Positions 50,645-59,869 of a stretch of 64,000 nt of DNA are shown in pieces. The notes under the pieces are model-generated. The model saw only the letters and a program-made list of their open reading frames with translations. It was not told the DNA's origin and ran no database searches. Position 1 is the stretch's first letter, and each line of letters begins with the position of its first letter. The translations under genes were made by a program, and so were the position numbers. This stretch comes from Paenibacillus_E sp052115445. GTDB taxonomy: Bacteria; Bacillota; Bacilli; Paenibacillales; NBRC-103111. The stretch is from assembly GCF_052115445.1 (NCBI RefSeq), contig NZ_JBFRGR010000004.1, positions 124,001 to 188,000 on the forward strand, written 5' to 3'.

Positions 50645-52021
50645 ATGCAGGGGTTCAAGAGAAGTTGGGCATTAATAAGTTTGTCGTCGGTCGTCGGGTT
50701 AAGCCTTTTGAGCGGATGTGGTAGCGCTACCACAACGAAGAAAGAAACAGGAGCGGTAGCTTCTGCAAGTACTGCACCGAAGAAGGCTGATCCTGTAACA
50801 TTGTCCATGTTCATTACTTCAGCGGGTCAGAAGGAGTGGGAAGATGGCACGCCTAACGATAAGTTAAAAAAACAATGGGAAACCAAAACGGGGAACAAGC
50901 TGGAACTTAATATATTGCCAGGTACACTAGATGAAGCGATGAAGAAAATCGATATTGCCATGCTCTCTGGTGACAAGACAGATATTATTGGCCTTTCGAA
51001 TCCAATCGATCAGAATAAGTATGCATCCAGAGATTTCTTGTATCCGATGAAAGATTTAGCGAAACAGGCTAATTACGATATTGATAAAATATATGGGGAC
51101 TCACTCACGAAATACAAGGATGAAGTGTACTACTTGCCAATGAATTTATCGATGTGGGCTGTCTTTTATAACAAAAAGCTGTTTGATGAAGCAGGTGTTC
51201 CGTACCCTACTGGAAACTGGACGTGGAGCCAGTACATTGAGACGGCTAAAAAATTAACGAAACCGGAAAAAGGTGTCTACGGCTCCTACATGCTGACGTT
51301 TGATAACTACTTGTACTTGCAGTCCAGACAAAAAAATGTGTCAGGTTATAAAGCGGACGGAACTTCCAACTATGATGATCCTGCATTTAAAGATGCGCTT
51401 AAATGGTACAACGATCTGAGTGCTGTTCACAAAATTCAGCCGTCCTGGATTGAGTTTAAGACGAAGAAGCTGTCTAATCTTGGATTCTTAGAAGGCAAGT
51501 ATGCGATGCATTTCATCGGAACGTGGTACTTGGGTTCATTAAACAATTTCGAGAAATATCCGCGTGACTGGAAATGGGGCGTCGTTCAACCTCCTACACC
51601 AGATGATGGCAAAGGCAATAACAATATTGGGGTTACTTCGGCGCTTGCGATTAATAAAAAATCCGCACATCCGAAAGAATCGTTCGATTTCCTATCGTTC
51701 TTTGCTGAGAATAGCTATAAAGAAAGAGGCGAATTCCCTGCACAGAAAAATTTGAGCAAGGACGAAATGAATGCGGTACTGAAAAATATCGCTGATAAAT
51801 CACAAGGCAGTGTGACAGCAGATGACCTTCGCAAAGCATTGCTTGATAATGGACTAGGCTTCACGCAAGAGAAATTGCTAGGTAGTGCGATGAGTGAGTA
51901 TAGCAATATTATTATGCAGGAATCTGAGTTGTACTTTGCCGGACAGAAATCAGTGGATGATGCCGTTAAATCAATTAAACAAAGAGAAGACCAAGCGATT
52001 CAAGCGGCCAGCAAACAATAA
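50645..52021 (+). CDS. Sugar ABC transporter solute-binding lipoprotein
   Basis: A 458-residue lipoprotein with signal peptide and lipobox LLSGCG, then a cluster B (MalE/UgpB-like) binding domain: KLKKQWETKTGNKLELNILPG, DIIGLSNPIDQNKYASRDFLYPM, YLPMNLSMWAVFYNKKLFDEAGVPYPTGNWTWSQYIETAKKLTKP. It binds a sugar outside the cell for the two permeases encoded downstream. GGAGG lies nine bases before the ATG. It is divergent from the two-component system, which probably induces it. The substrate could be a rhamnose-containing or other plant oligosaccharide; this is speculation from proximity to the rha operon. Confidence 0.92.
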   Translation: MQGFKRSWALISLSSVVGLSLLSGCGSATTTKKETGAVASASTAPKKADPVTLSMFITSAGQKEWEDGTPNDKLKKQWETKTGNKLELNILPGTLDEAMKKIDIAMLSGDKTDIIGLSNPIDQNKYASRDFLYPMKDLAKQANYDIDKIYGDSLTKYKDEVYYLPMNLSMWAVFYNKKLFDEAGVPYPTGNWTWSQYIETAKKLTKPEKGVYGSYMLTFDNYLYLQSRQKNVSGYKADGTSNYDDPAFKDALKWYNDLSAVHKIQPSWIEFKTKKLSNLGFLEGKYAMHFIGTWYLGSLNNFEKYPRDWKWGVVQPPTPDDGKGNNNIGVTSALAINKKSAHPKESFDFLSFFAENSYKERGEFPAQKNLSKDEMNAVLKNIADKSQGSVTADDLRKALLDNGLGFTQEKLLGSAMSEYSNIIMQESELYFAGQKSVDDAVKSIKQREDQAIQAASKQ

Positions 52022-52036
52022 TTGAGAAGTGACGGA

Positions 52037-52061
52037 GGAGGACATCATGGTGGTGTCCTCC
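52037..52061 (+). other. Intercistronic hairpin after the binding-protein gene
   Basis: GGAGGACAT and GTGTCCTCC pair around CATGGTG (nine pairs, one G-T), between binding-protein and permease genes, with no T tract. It resembles the hairpin at 12533-12568 in position. It also overlaps an alternative GGAGG-ATG start for the permease. Confidence 0.6.
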
Positions 52062-52085
52062 TTCCTACAAAGAGGAGAATGGAGC

Positions 52086-52970
52086 ATGCTGCGGATTACG
52101 AACGAAGAAAAGGTTGCTTTCTGGTTTGTCACGCCTTTTGTGGCAGGATTTGCACTTTTTTATTTACTGCCAACCCTCTACGCATTTGTCATCAGCGTAT
52201 TAGATTACAACAGCTTTAAAAGCTTATCGGACTTGCACTTTGCCGGACTTTCGAACTACATCGCTGTTTTGAAGGATCCCATTGCATTAAGTTCATTTGG
52301 AAGAAGCTTTCTATTCATGATTTGTTATGTGCCAGGCGTAATTATTGCAGCGTTGCTGCTCTCAATGCTATTTAATGCGACTTTTCACTTAAGAACATTA
52401 GCACGGACGTTGATTATGCTGCCGTATGTTACGAACATAGTGGCGATCGCGATTGTGTTTTCCATTTTGCTTAATCCGTATGATGGGGTTGTGAACAAAC
52501 TGCTCGTAGCTGTAGGCGTGGAACATCCCCCGCTTTGGTTGGGAGGCATTCACACCTCGCTGCCAACGATTGCTGGCGTTGAAGTTTGGCATTCACTCGC
52601 TTTTCCAACCATTGTGTATTTAGCGGCGTTACAAGGGGTACCGAAAGATTTGTACGAATCTGCGGAACTCGATGGGGCAGGGCGATTTAAGAAGTTTATG
52701 AGTGTGACATTGCCTTTGATTTCACCAACGACTTTCTTCCTAGTGATTACGAATATTATTGGATCATTTCAGAACTATGCGATTTTCCGTAACTTGACGA
52801 ATGGCGGTCCAGGTACTTCGTCGCGTGTTATTTCTTTGAATATTTACGAAGAAGCCTTTGCTTACAACAAATACAGCTTTGCTTCCGCTCAAGCGATTCT
52901 GTTGTTTGCCATTATTCTCGTTATTACGATCATCCAATGGAGGGGGCAAAAAAAATGGGTACATTATTAA
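52086..52970 (+). CDS. Sugar ABC transporter permease (MalF type)
   Basis: The ATG at 52086 follows AGAGGAG by eight bases; an earlier ATG at 52047 lies in the hairpin and is less likely. The 294-residue permease has six membrane segments and the EAA loop LYESAELDGAGRFKKFMSVTLPLISP. VAFWFVTPFVAGFALFYLLPTLYAF is the typical first membrane segment. It forms the channel with the next gene product; their reading frames overlap by 16 bases. As in most such systems no ATPase is encoded here. Confidence 0.9.
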   Translation: MLRITNEEKVAFWFVTPFVAGFALFYLLPTLYAFVISVLDYNSFKSLSDLHFAGLSNYIAVLKDPIALSSFGRSFLFMICYVPGVIIAALLLSMLFNATFHLRTLARTLIMLPYVTNIVAIAIVFSILLNPYDGVVNKLLVAVGVEHPPLWLGGIHTSLPTIAGVEVWHSLAFPTIVYLAALQGVPKDLYESAELDGAGRFKKFMSVTLPLISPTTFFLVITNIIGSFQNYAIFRNLTNGGPGTSSRVISLNIYEEAFAYNKYSFASAQAILLFAIILVITIIQWRGQKKWVHY

Positions 52971-53779
52971 AACCGAAATTAGTGTTAACCTACGTGATGC
53001 TTCTCATCGGCATTGTGATGATCATCCCGTTCCTGTTTATGATTTCCTTTTCACTGAAAACACCGCTTGAGATGACGCAGCATCCGGCCTCTCTTCTGAT
53101 CAGCGATCCCTTTATGGGCAATTTCGCAACCATCTTCAAGCATAAAACCTATTTCATCTGGTATTTGAACTCCATTAAAGTCGTGCTTGGCGTTCTTCTG
53201 TTAAGGGGGCTGCTCGTGACCATGGCGGCTTATGCCTTCGCAAGGCTGGAATTCCGCTTTAAAAATGTTATTTTCATGATCTTGATCGCCAAGATGATGA
53301 TTCCATCCGATACGACCATTGTAGCGAGGTTCTTGTTATATAAGTATCTTCATTTAAACAATACGCATTGGGCGATTATTTTACCGGCAGCTTTTGATGT
53401 CTTCTTCTTGTTCTTGCTTAGACAATTTTTCATCAGTATTCCCAAAGAAATATCGGAAGCGGCCATTGTCGATGGTTGTTCGCATTATAAAGTGTATTAT
53501 CGGATCATTTTACCACTGGCTAAACCGGCACTTGTCACAATGGTGTTGTTTACCTTTTTATGGACGTGGAACGATTTCGCTTCGCCATTTGTGTTCATAA
53601 CGGATATGAAGAAGCAGTTGCTAACGGTAGGCTTATCCTACTTCCAGACCGAAGCGGGCGCTGACTATGCGCTGCAAATGGCCGGAGCTGCTGTAGCCGT
53701 ACTGCCAACGATTGTTCTGTTTATTTTCGCGCAAAAATATTTTGTTCATGGTGTTACGATGTCTGGGGTTAAGGGTTGA
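52955..53779 (+). CDS. Sugar ABC transporter permease (MalG type)
   Basis: The ATG at 52955 lies after GGAGGGGG and within the end of the previous gene (16-base overlap). The 274-residue permease has six membrane segments and the EAA loop ISEAAIVDGCSHYKVYYRIILPLAKPA; the C terminus QKYFVHGVTMSGVKG is the family's standard ending. It pairs with the MalF-type protein. The following SGNH hydrolase gene begins within a few bases of its stop, so the two are probably coupled. Confidence 0.9.
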   Translation: MGTLLKPKLVLTYVMLLIGIVMIIPFLFMISFSLKTPLEMTQHPASLLISDPFMGNFATIFKHKTYFIWYLNSIKVVLGVLLLRGLLVTMAAYAFARLEFRFKNVIFMILIAKMMIPSDTTIVARFLLYKYLHLNNTHWAIILPAAFDVFFLFLLRQFFISIPKEISEAAIVDGCSHYKVYYRIILPLAKPALVTMVLFTFLWTWNDFASPFVFITDMKKQLLTVGLSYFQTEAGADYALQMAGAAVAVLPTIVLFIFAQKYFVHGVTMSGVKG

Positions 53780-53784
53780 TCGAT

Positions 53785-54804
53785 ATGATGACAACGATGC
53801 TATTTCCGCTTAAGGAAGCAAAGGTTGAACTTCACCATGTAACGGAATGGGTGGAAGACGAAATCAAAGGGCTGCGATTATGCCGGATTCCAGAGAAACT
53901 GCGGCTAACGTTGAATGAAATTGCTCAGCGAAACGCCCAGAGTGCTGCGGGCTCCGAAATTCGATTCCGCATGATCGGCGAAAGGGTAGAGGTCGGGCTA
54001 TGGTGGGAGCCGCATCTTGAAACCCCAATTACAACAATGGCAGCACTTGTCATCGGTAGTTTGCAGGCTGAGATTTTTTATTTGCATACAGGATATAACA
54101 AGATTGTCATCAAGAAATATGAACGGCGACCAGAGATCGAGGGGATTCATCCGCAAAACTCCTATGATAGGGAACTGTATCGCCTCGTGCTTCCCTATCA
54201 AGGGAAGGTGTATCTCTCTTCTGTCGAAGGTGAAGTAGAGCCGCCCTATAGCTTGTCGGTCCCTGGTAAAGGCTACCTAGCCTACGGCTCTTCGATTACT
54301 CACGGAGCTTCAGCATGGTCGCCTACAGGTACGTATGCCTTTCGTCTGGCGCAACTACTTGGTTCAGAGTTGCGTAACTTTGGTCTTGCTGGTGGAGCAA
54401 AGCTCGAGCCGCAATTGGCTGATTATTTGATAGAACTGGAAGGCTGGGATATCGCCACCATTGAGCTTGGGATTAATGTGGTCTACGACTGGACGGCTGA
54501 AGTGTTTCGTCAAGCTGTTAATATCTTTCTGGAAAGATTAGCTGCTGGGCTTGGCGAGCGTAAACTGTTTGTCACGGATATGTTCTGGTTTGCCATGGAT
54601 GCTGCAGGGGATCCCAAGTCTGATCTGTTTCGTGACATTGTTCAACAGGCGGTCCTGAAGCGTAATCATCCAGGGATTATTGGTATTCCTGGCAGGGATC
54701 TGTTGGATCCCGAGAACCAAACACATGATTTGGTGCATCCCTCTCAGGCTGGAATGGAGCAAATAGCTCAGCGGCTATACTCGGCGATCTCTGTCCATTT
54801 GTAA
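53785..54804 (+). CDS. SGNH/GDSL-family hydrolase, probable carbohydrate esterase
   Basis: The ATG at 53785 is chosen (AAGGG nine bases upstream); a TTG at 53776 overlaps the upstream stop and remains possible. The 339-residue protein has an N-terminal sandwich domain (about 1-165) and an SGNH hydrolase domain: the nucleophile Ser in YLAYGSSITHG, the Gly in NFGLAGGAKL, the Asn in IELGINVV and the C-terminal Asp/His in LVHPSQAG. Two-domain SGNH enzymes of this design deacetylate plant-derived sugars. No signal peptide; cytoplasmic. Fourth gene of the importer operon, so it probably processes the imported esterified sugar. Confidence 0.85.
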   Translation: MMTTMLFPLKEAKVELHHVTEWVEDEIKGLRLCRIPEKLRLTLNEIAQRNAQSAAGSEIRFRMIGERVEVGLWWEPHLETPITTMAALVIGSLQAEIFYLHTGYNKIVIKKYERRPEIEGIHPQNSYDRELYRLVLPYQGKVYLSSVEGEVEPPYSLSVPGKGYLAYGSSITHGASAWSPTGTYAFRLAQLLGSELRNFGLAGGAKLEPQLADYLIELEGWDIATIELGINVVYDWTAEVFRQAVNIFLERLAAGLGERKLFVTDMFWFAMDAAGDPKSDLFRDIVQQAVLKRNHPGIIGIPGRDLLDPENQTHDLVHPSQAGMEQIAQRLYSAISVHL

Positions 54805-54948
54805 AACGTCTGAATTGAAGGGAGGTGAGGAAGCAGCATTCGTGTAAAAAAGTGAGACTTGCCTGATGATAGACATAGCGTCATTAGGCGAACTGGCTAT
54901 TGAGAGCGTTATCAAATTTGTGAACTAACACGTAAAGGGGAATGATTC

Positions 54949-56841
54949 ATGTATTCTGCCAAAAAAATATTTACCATCTTCGCTGCCATACTTATGTTGC
55001 TTTCCTTCCTAGGAACCTTGCCTAAAGCCGCTATGGCTGCGGGTACAATTTATTATGTAGATTCTTCGAGACCTGATGACAGCGGAGATGGGAAAAGCAC
55101 GGCAACTGCTTGGAAAAGCTTGACCAAGGTTAATGCGACAACGTTCGTGGCTGGCGATCAGATCTTATTTAAATCCGGAGGTACTTGGACCGGACAGCTT
55201 TATCCGAAGGGTTCTGGCGTGTCTGGCAGCCCAATTACCCTCTCAAGCTACGGCAGCGGAAGTAAACCGCTCATTAACGGTAATGGGCTTACGATGAATG
55301 CGGATGGCAGCGGTGGATCGGCCGTCTATTTGTACAATCAAGAGTACTGGGAAATTATGAACCTGGAAGTGACGAATAAAGGGACAACTGCTGCCAAACG
55401 TTTAGGCGTCAACGTGGTAGCCTCGGATTATGGAACAGCCAACTACATCCATATTTCTAATCTCACCGTTCACGATGTAAACGGAATTAATACCGATAAG
55501 AAAAACGGCGGCATCGCTGTACAGGCATTAGGAACTTCTGTATCTACCAAATGGAACGATGTTAAAATCGAAGGAAATACCGTGTACACGGTGGATTCAA
55601 CGGGTATTCAGACGCATTCCCGCTGGATGAATCGGGGCGGCATGGTCGATTCCGGACCGTGGTCGGGTTTCACCAACGTGCTTATTCAGTATAATACGGT
55701 ATACGATATCGGGCGTGATGGCATTCTGGTTCGGGGTAAGCTCGGCTCCTGTCATTCAATACAATGTCGTTCATCATGCCAATATGCGTTCCGGCGCTGA
55801 GGGAGTTGCCATCTGGCCGTTCAATACGGACGATGCGCTCGTACAATACAACGAAGCGTATAGCACGCATGGAAGCTTGGATGGTCAAGGATTTGACTCG
55901 GACTATGTCTCTAATCGAACGATTATTCAGTATAACTATAGCCATGACAATGAAGGCGGCTTCGTGCTGATTTGTAATAACGGTACAAGTAATTTCAATA
56001 ATGGCACCATTGTCCGTTATAACATCAGTCAGAACGATGGCACACGTATTTTTCAATTGGCTGGTCCAGTTACGAATACGAGCATCTATAACAATACGAT
56101 CTATGTTGGCGCGGGAGCGGGCACTAATATTTTATTAATCAACGATTGGGGAGGGTACGCGAGTAATACTTCTTTTAAAAATAACATCTTCTATAACCTA
56201 GGCAGCGGCGGATATTCTTATGGCAGTGGTACGAATACTGTGTTTGATTATAACGTTTTCTACGGCAATCATCCCGGTTCGGAGCCAAGTGATGCACATA
56301 AGCTTACGTCCAACCCATTACTAGTTAGCCCTGGAACAGGCGGGTTTAACAGGAGTGAATGGTTACAAACTGCAGACTGGTTCGCCAGCCATGGGGCGTA
56401 ATCACAGATGGTAGCAAAGTGTTCAATCAATCTTTGATAACAGGTGAGGCTCTTGCCTTTGCAGGTAGTGCTTGGACGAATTACACGTATTCCACGAAAG
56501 TGAAGTTAAATAACGCTTATGCCAACGCAGGACTGCTTTTCCGTGTCACAGATGCAAACAATTACTATATGCTGCGTATCAACAACAGTACGAATTCTCT
56601 TGATTTGTATAAAAAGGTAAGCGGGACTATGACCTTGCTAACAAGCACTTCCTTTAGTTCAAGTATCAACACATGGTACGAACTCAAGGTGAAGGTAACG
56701 GGCAATACGATTGATGGAACGGTCAATAATACGCAGCTTATTACTTGGACAAATGGAACAACGGAGCTGAGTACAGGCAAAATCGGTTACCGCATGGCTT
56801 CCTCGACGGCAAGCTTTGATGATGCTGTGGTTACACAGTAA
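54949..56841 (+). pseudogene. Secreted right-handed beta-helix protein with C-terminal sandwich domain, split by two frameshifts
   Basis: Three reading frames combine into a protein of about 630 residues. Frame 1 (54949-about 55735): signal peptide ending AMAAG, then YYVDSSRPDDSGDGKSTATAWKSL and beta-helix repeats to GRDGILVRG. Frame 2 (about 55735-56395): SSAPVIQYNVVHHANMRSGAEGVAIWPF and further helix turns. Frame 1 again (about 56395-56841): VITDGSKVFNQSLITGEALAFAGSAWTNYTYSTKVKLNNAYANAG, a concanavalin-like domain. Each piece is well preserved without internal stops, so the breaks are recent or are sequencing errors. Intact homologues are likely polysaccharide lyases or hydrolases. The upstream leader (54805-54948) has AAAGGGG before the ATG. 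Confidence 0.75.
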
Positions 56842-56945
56842 ATTTGCTGGTTAGAGTCTCGCGCTAAAACACGTATTTGCATTCCTACTTTTTCCTGACT
56901 AGTATATTCTTAACGACTAGTTGATATTGGAAGGAGTGAAAGGTG

Positions 56946-57443
56946 ATGCGAATAGGTGTGATAGCAGATACGCATTTATCCTACCGTGCCACGAAGTTGC
57001 CTGATGCGCTTATAGCAGGCTTACAAGGTGTCGATCTGATTATTCATGCAGGTGATTGGGTGAGTGAGCATGTCATCGAGCTTGTCGAGCAGATTGCACC
57101 TTGTGAGTCAGTTGCTGGCAATAACGACGGTGATGACATTGTGGAGAGGTTTGGGAAAAAGAAACTATTAACCTTCGGTAATTTCCGAATAGGTCTTATC
57201 CATGGGGATGGTTTCCGGAAAACGACCGAAGAAAGAGCACGTGAAGCGTTCGAGGCTGATCGGCCAGAGATGGTGATTTTTGGACATTCACACATCCCGT
57301 TTCTCCAAAATGTTCAAGGGACGATCATGTTCAATCCAGGTTCACCTACGGATAAAAGAAGACAGCCTCGCTACTCGTATGGCATTCTCCAATTAGGGGA
57401 GCAATGGAAGGCGGAGCATTTCTTCTACGATTCTAAAGAGTAG
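56946..57443 (+). CDS. YfcE/MJ0936-type metallophosphoesterase
   Basis: The ATG at 56946 is nine bases after AAGGAG; the GTG at 56943 is also possible. The 165-residue protein has the calcineurin-like phosphoesterase motifs: IGVIADTHLS, LIIHAGDWV, VAGNNDGDD, LIHGDGF and IFGHSHIPF, ending with MFNPGSPTDKRR. Such small two-metal enzymes act as phosphodiesterases on artificial substrates; the natural substrate is unknown. It is a single gene preceded by an AT-rich region with GACTAGT repeats at 56897 and 56915. Confidence 0.9.
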   Translation: MRIGVIADTHLSYRATKLPDALIAGLQGVDLIIHAGDWVSEHVIELVEQIAPCESVAGNNDGDDIVERFGKKKLLTFGNFRIGLIHGDGFRKTTEERAREAFEADRPEMVIFGHSHIPFLQNVQGTIMFNPGSPTDKRRQPRYSYGILQLGEQWKAEHFFYDSKE

Positions 57444-57572
57444 TCTACTGTGAAGCGATGCTTATCAAATGTTCGGCACATACTGAGCTTGGGCGTAGTA
57501 TTGAGGTTGGATTGTGGCTGGGTTGAGGTTGGTTGGAGGCTTGTGAACGCAGTGTGACTGCCAATTCGTGTT

Positions 57573-57757
57573 TAGATGTATAAACTACAGCTAATTCGAT
57601 CGAATCTGACGTATTTTGAGCATTAGATGGAAAAAGTACATTTAATTTGTCTGAAATTTGAAGAAACGAGTAAATCGAAGGGATTTAACTACAGGAAATA
57701 CAGTTAATCTTTCAAATTCGAGAATGCCACTTCAAATAGATGGAGAAAATCCAGTTA
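57573..57757. repeat. Class A four-site 21-bp palindrome module, copy 3
   Basis: Sites start at 57573, 57624, 57686 and 57737 (51, 62, 51 bp; total 185 bp). Left halves of sites 1 and 2 are TAGATGTA and TAGATGGA; right halves of sites 3 and 4 are TACAGTTA and TCCAGTTA. It lies between convergent genes, after a G/T-rich stretch (57480-57560) with repeated GAGGTTGG. No gene is seen in 57444-57796. Confidence 0.85.
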
Positions 57758-57796
57758 TATGAGGGAAGCAGGTTTAGTACTCATCGGACATTAACG

Positions 57797-57848
57797 AAAA
57801 AAGAGGCTATTTCAAAAAGTCAAAACTGACTTTTGAGACAGCCTCTTT
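57797..57848 (-). terminator. Terminator of the aldo/keto reductase gene
   Basis: On the minus strand AAAGAGGCTGTCTCAAAAGT pairs with ACTTTTTGAAATAGCCTCTT around a short loop, followed by TTTT. Confidence 0.8.
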
Positions 57849-57856
57849 CGCTGTTT

Positions 57857-58729
57857 CTACCGCTCATACCACTCGCCGGACACCCAGTCCGTCGATTTCC
57901 ACTTCAGCACATCCGGATTCGCCAGATGCATAATTTCCTTCAAGAAATCAAGCTGCTCGAGATCGGTCATCGGCTTGAAGTTTTTCGCTATCGCAAGATT
58001 CTGCTCTAGCTGCTCCATAGACTCCATGCCAACGATAGCCGTAGAAATCGGCAACGACAATGTGTAGCGCAAAGCTTTCTCATACCACGGCGCCAATTTG
58101 CCCAACGCCATGACTTTCATGCCGATCACCGCGATACCCTTTTCATTGGCTTTGGGCAGGAACTCATGGGCGAAGCTATAAACAAGGTGATCCGCTGCGG
58201 ACAGTGCGACAAGTGCGCTATCGAACGGATAGCGGTCAATCGCTTCGAGCTGCACCTGAGGATTCGTATGACCACTGATCGAGATATGCTTGATCATCCC
58301 TTGTTCCTTCGCTTCAATTAAAGCTTCGAGTGCGCCTCCTTTGGCCAAACACTGATCGAGCTCTTCCATTTTCATAATATTATGTAGACGCCACTCTTCG
58401 ACGTGATCCGTCTGCAGACGCTTCAAGCTGTCTTCGAGAAGTCGCAAGGAACCGTCCCGCGTACGGTCATTGGTCTTGGTTGCAATCCATACCTCGTCCC
58501 TGCGATTATGCAGAGCTAGTGCTTTACCTAAACGCTCTTCCGATTGCCCTTTAGAATAGCTAGGCGCTGTGTCGAAGTAAGTAATTCCCTCATCGAGGGC
58601 ACGATTCACAATCTGAATCGCCTGTTCCTCCGTGCAGTTATGTTCATCTACAATACGTTGGGCGCCAAAACTTAATAGTGGGAAATGTGCCCCTGTCTGT
58701 CCAAAAGGTCTTTTCTCCAATCCAATCAT
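57857..58729 (-). CDS. Aldo/keto reductase
   Basis: A 290-residue NADPH-dependent oxidoreductase with the (beta/alpha)8 pattern: FDTAPSYSKGQSEERLGKAL includes the active-site Asp and Tyr, VWIATKT the Lys, and WRLHNIMKM the His region; IAVIGMKVMALGKL and ISTAIVGMESMEQLEQNLAIAKNF make the cofactor site. Substrate unknown. The ATG at 58729 sits only one base after AGGAGG, too close; the in-frame TTG at 58720 (giving MEKRPFGQTG) has a ten-base spacing and starts where homologues begin, so the true start may be there. Confidence 0.88.
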   Translation of the reverse strand: MIGLEKRPFGQTGAHFPLLSFGAQRIVDEHNCTEEQAIQIVNRALDEGITYFDTAPSYSKGQSEERLGKALALHNRRDEVWIATKTNDRTRDGSLRLLEDSLKRLQTDHVEEWRLHNIMKMEELDQCLAKGGALEALIEAKEQGMIKHISISGHTNPQVQLEAIDRYPFDSALVALSAADHLVYSFAHEFLPKANEKGIAVIGMKVMALGKLAPWYEKALRYTLSLPISTAIVGMESMEQLEQNLAIAKNFKPMTDLEQLDFLKEIMHLANPDVLKWKSTDWVSGEWYER

Positions 58730-58895
58730 TCCTCCTACAATGGCAAGCTGAAGTTATTATGTCCTATCGTTCCCACAATGGATACCAAGACATACCAATT
58801 TTACCACAAGGGTTGAATTTTGAAAGAGAGCGAAATAAGGAGGAATCCGATTGAACCTTATATAATTTAAACGGTAGAGGTTTTCGTCAGGATTC

Positions 58896-58935
58896 GACCC
58901 AATTGGTTCGAAATGATGAACAAATGGGTCTTTTG
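58896..58935 (+). other. Hairpin with T tail in the motA leader
   Basis: GACCCAATTGGTTC and GAACAAATGGGTC pair imperfectly and are followed by TTTT. It lies about 140 bases before motA and could be a terminator or attenuator in the leader. I see no match to a c-di-GMP riboswitch around it. The rest of the 341-base gap is AT-rich with no gene. Confidence 0.4.
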
Positions 58936-59071
58936 GCCTAATATTTTTACGGAAAAGGATTGTAGTAATTCGAAATTAAACTTATTATGAATATAGGACT
59001 CAGTTAATGTCGAAAGCTTGGTCTAACAAGTTGAAATACATAAATCGATTACTTGAAGAGGTGCATGAAGC

Positions 59072-59869
59072 ATGGAGAAATCATCAATTATTGGTATTGT
59101 GCTGGCTGCAGTATCCATTGGCTTTGGTATGGTACTAAAGGGAGCAAGTCTAGCGGCCTTATTAAATCCTGCGGCTGCATTAATCATTTTCGGTGGAACA
59201 GCTTCAGCGCTGCTCATAGCCTTCTCGCTAGATGAAATCAAGAAAATTCCGGTCTTATTAAAAATTATTTTTACGGAACAGAAACTAATGCCCAAAAAAG
59301 AATTGATCGAAACGTTCATTAACTGGGTGAGCATTACGCGTCGTGAGGGGTTGCTTTCTTTGGAAAAGCAAGCTGAGGAACTTTCGGATCCTTTTATGAA
59401 AAGCGGTATGCGACTGATTATCGATGGGAATGACCCTGACTTTGTGCGGGATGTTCTACTTGAAGATATTGCTGAGATGGAAACGAGACATAAGAAATTT
59501 GCAAGTATTTTTACACAAGCAGGTACGTATGCGCCTACATTAGGTGTACTTGGAGCCGTTGTAGGGCTTATCGCAGCACTGGGTAATTTGAGTGAAGTTG
59601 AGAAGTTGGGTCACTTGATTTCAGCAGCTTTCGTTGCTACCATGTTCGGTATTTTCTTGGGCTATGTTATTTTTCACCCTTTTGCAAATAAACTTAAGCA
59701 GAAGTCCAAGAAAGAGGTTGAAATCAAGTTGATGGTCGTAGAAGGTTTACTTTCCATCCAATCTGGTGTGTCTGCCAATTCCGTGAAGCAGAAGATGATG
59801 ATTTTTGTTGCTAACAAGGATCGTGAGTCCTATGAAGAAAGCATGGAGGGAGGGGCATCCGGACAGTGA
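59072..59869 (+). CDS. motA: Flagellar motor stator protein MotA
   Basis: A 265-residue membrane protein with four membrane segments (two near the N terminus and two near 150-205), and a large cytoplasmic loop. SIIGIVLAAVSIGFGMVLKGASLAALLNPAAALIIFGGTASALLIAF and MKSGMRLIIDGNDPDFVRDVLLEDIAEMETRHKKFASIFTQAGTYAPTLGVLGAVVGLIAALGNL are typical of MotA. It forms, with MotB, the proton- or sodium-driven stator that turns the flagellum. Its stop overlaps the motB GTG. Confidence 0.95.
   Translation: MEKSSIIGIVLAAVSIGFGMVLKGASLAALLNPAAALIIFGGTASALLIAFSLDEIKKIPVLLKIIFTEQKLMPKKELIETFINWVSITRREGLLSLEKQAEELSDPFMKSGMRLIIDGNDPDFVRDVLLEDIAEMETRHKKFASIFTQAGTYAPTLGVLGAVVGLIAALGNLSEVEKLGHLISAAFVATMFGIFLGYVIFHPFANKLKQKSKKEVEIKLMVVEGLLSIQSGVSANSVKQKMMIFVANKDRESYEESMEGGASGQ

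Noticed and set aside
58896..59071. Possible c-di-GMP riboswitch in the motA leader
   Set aside because: There is a hairpin with a short T tail but none of the conserved GEMM aptamer elements were found upstream of it.
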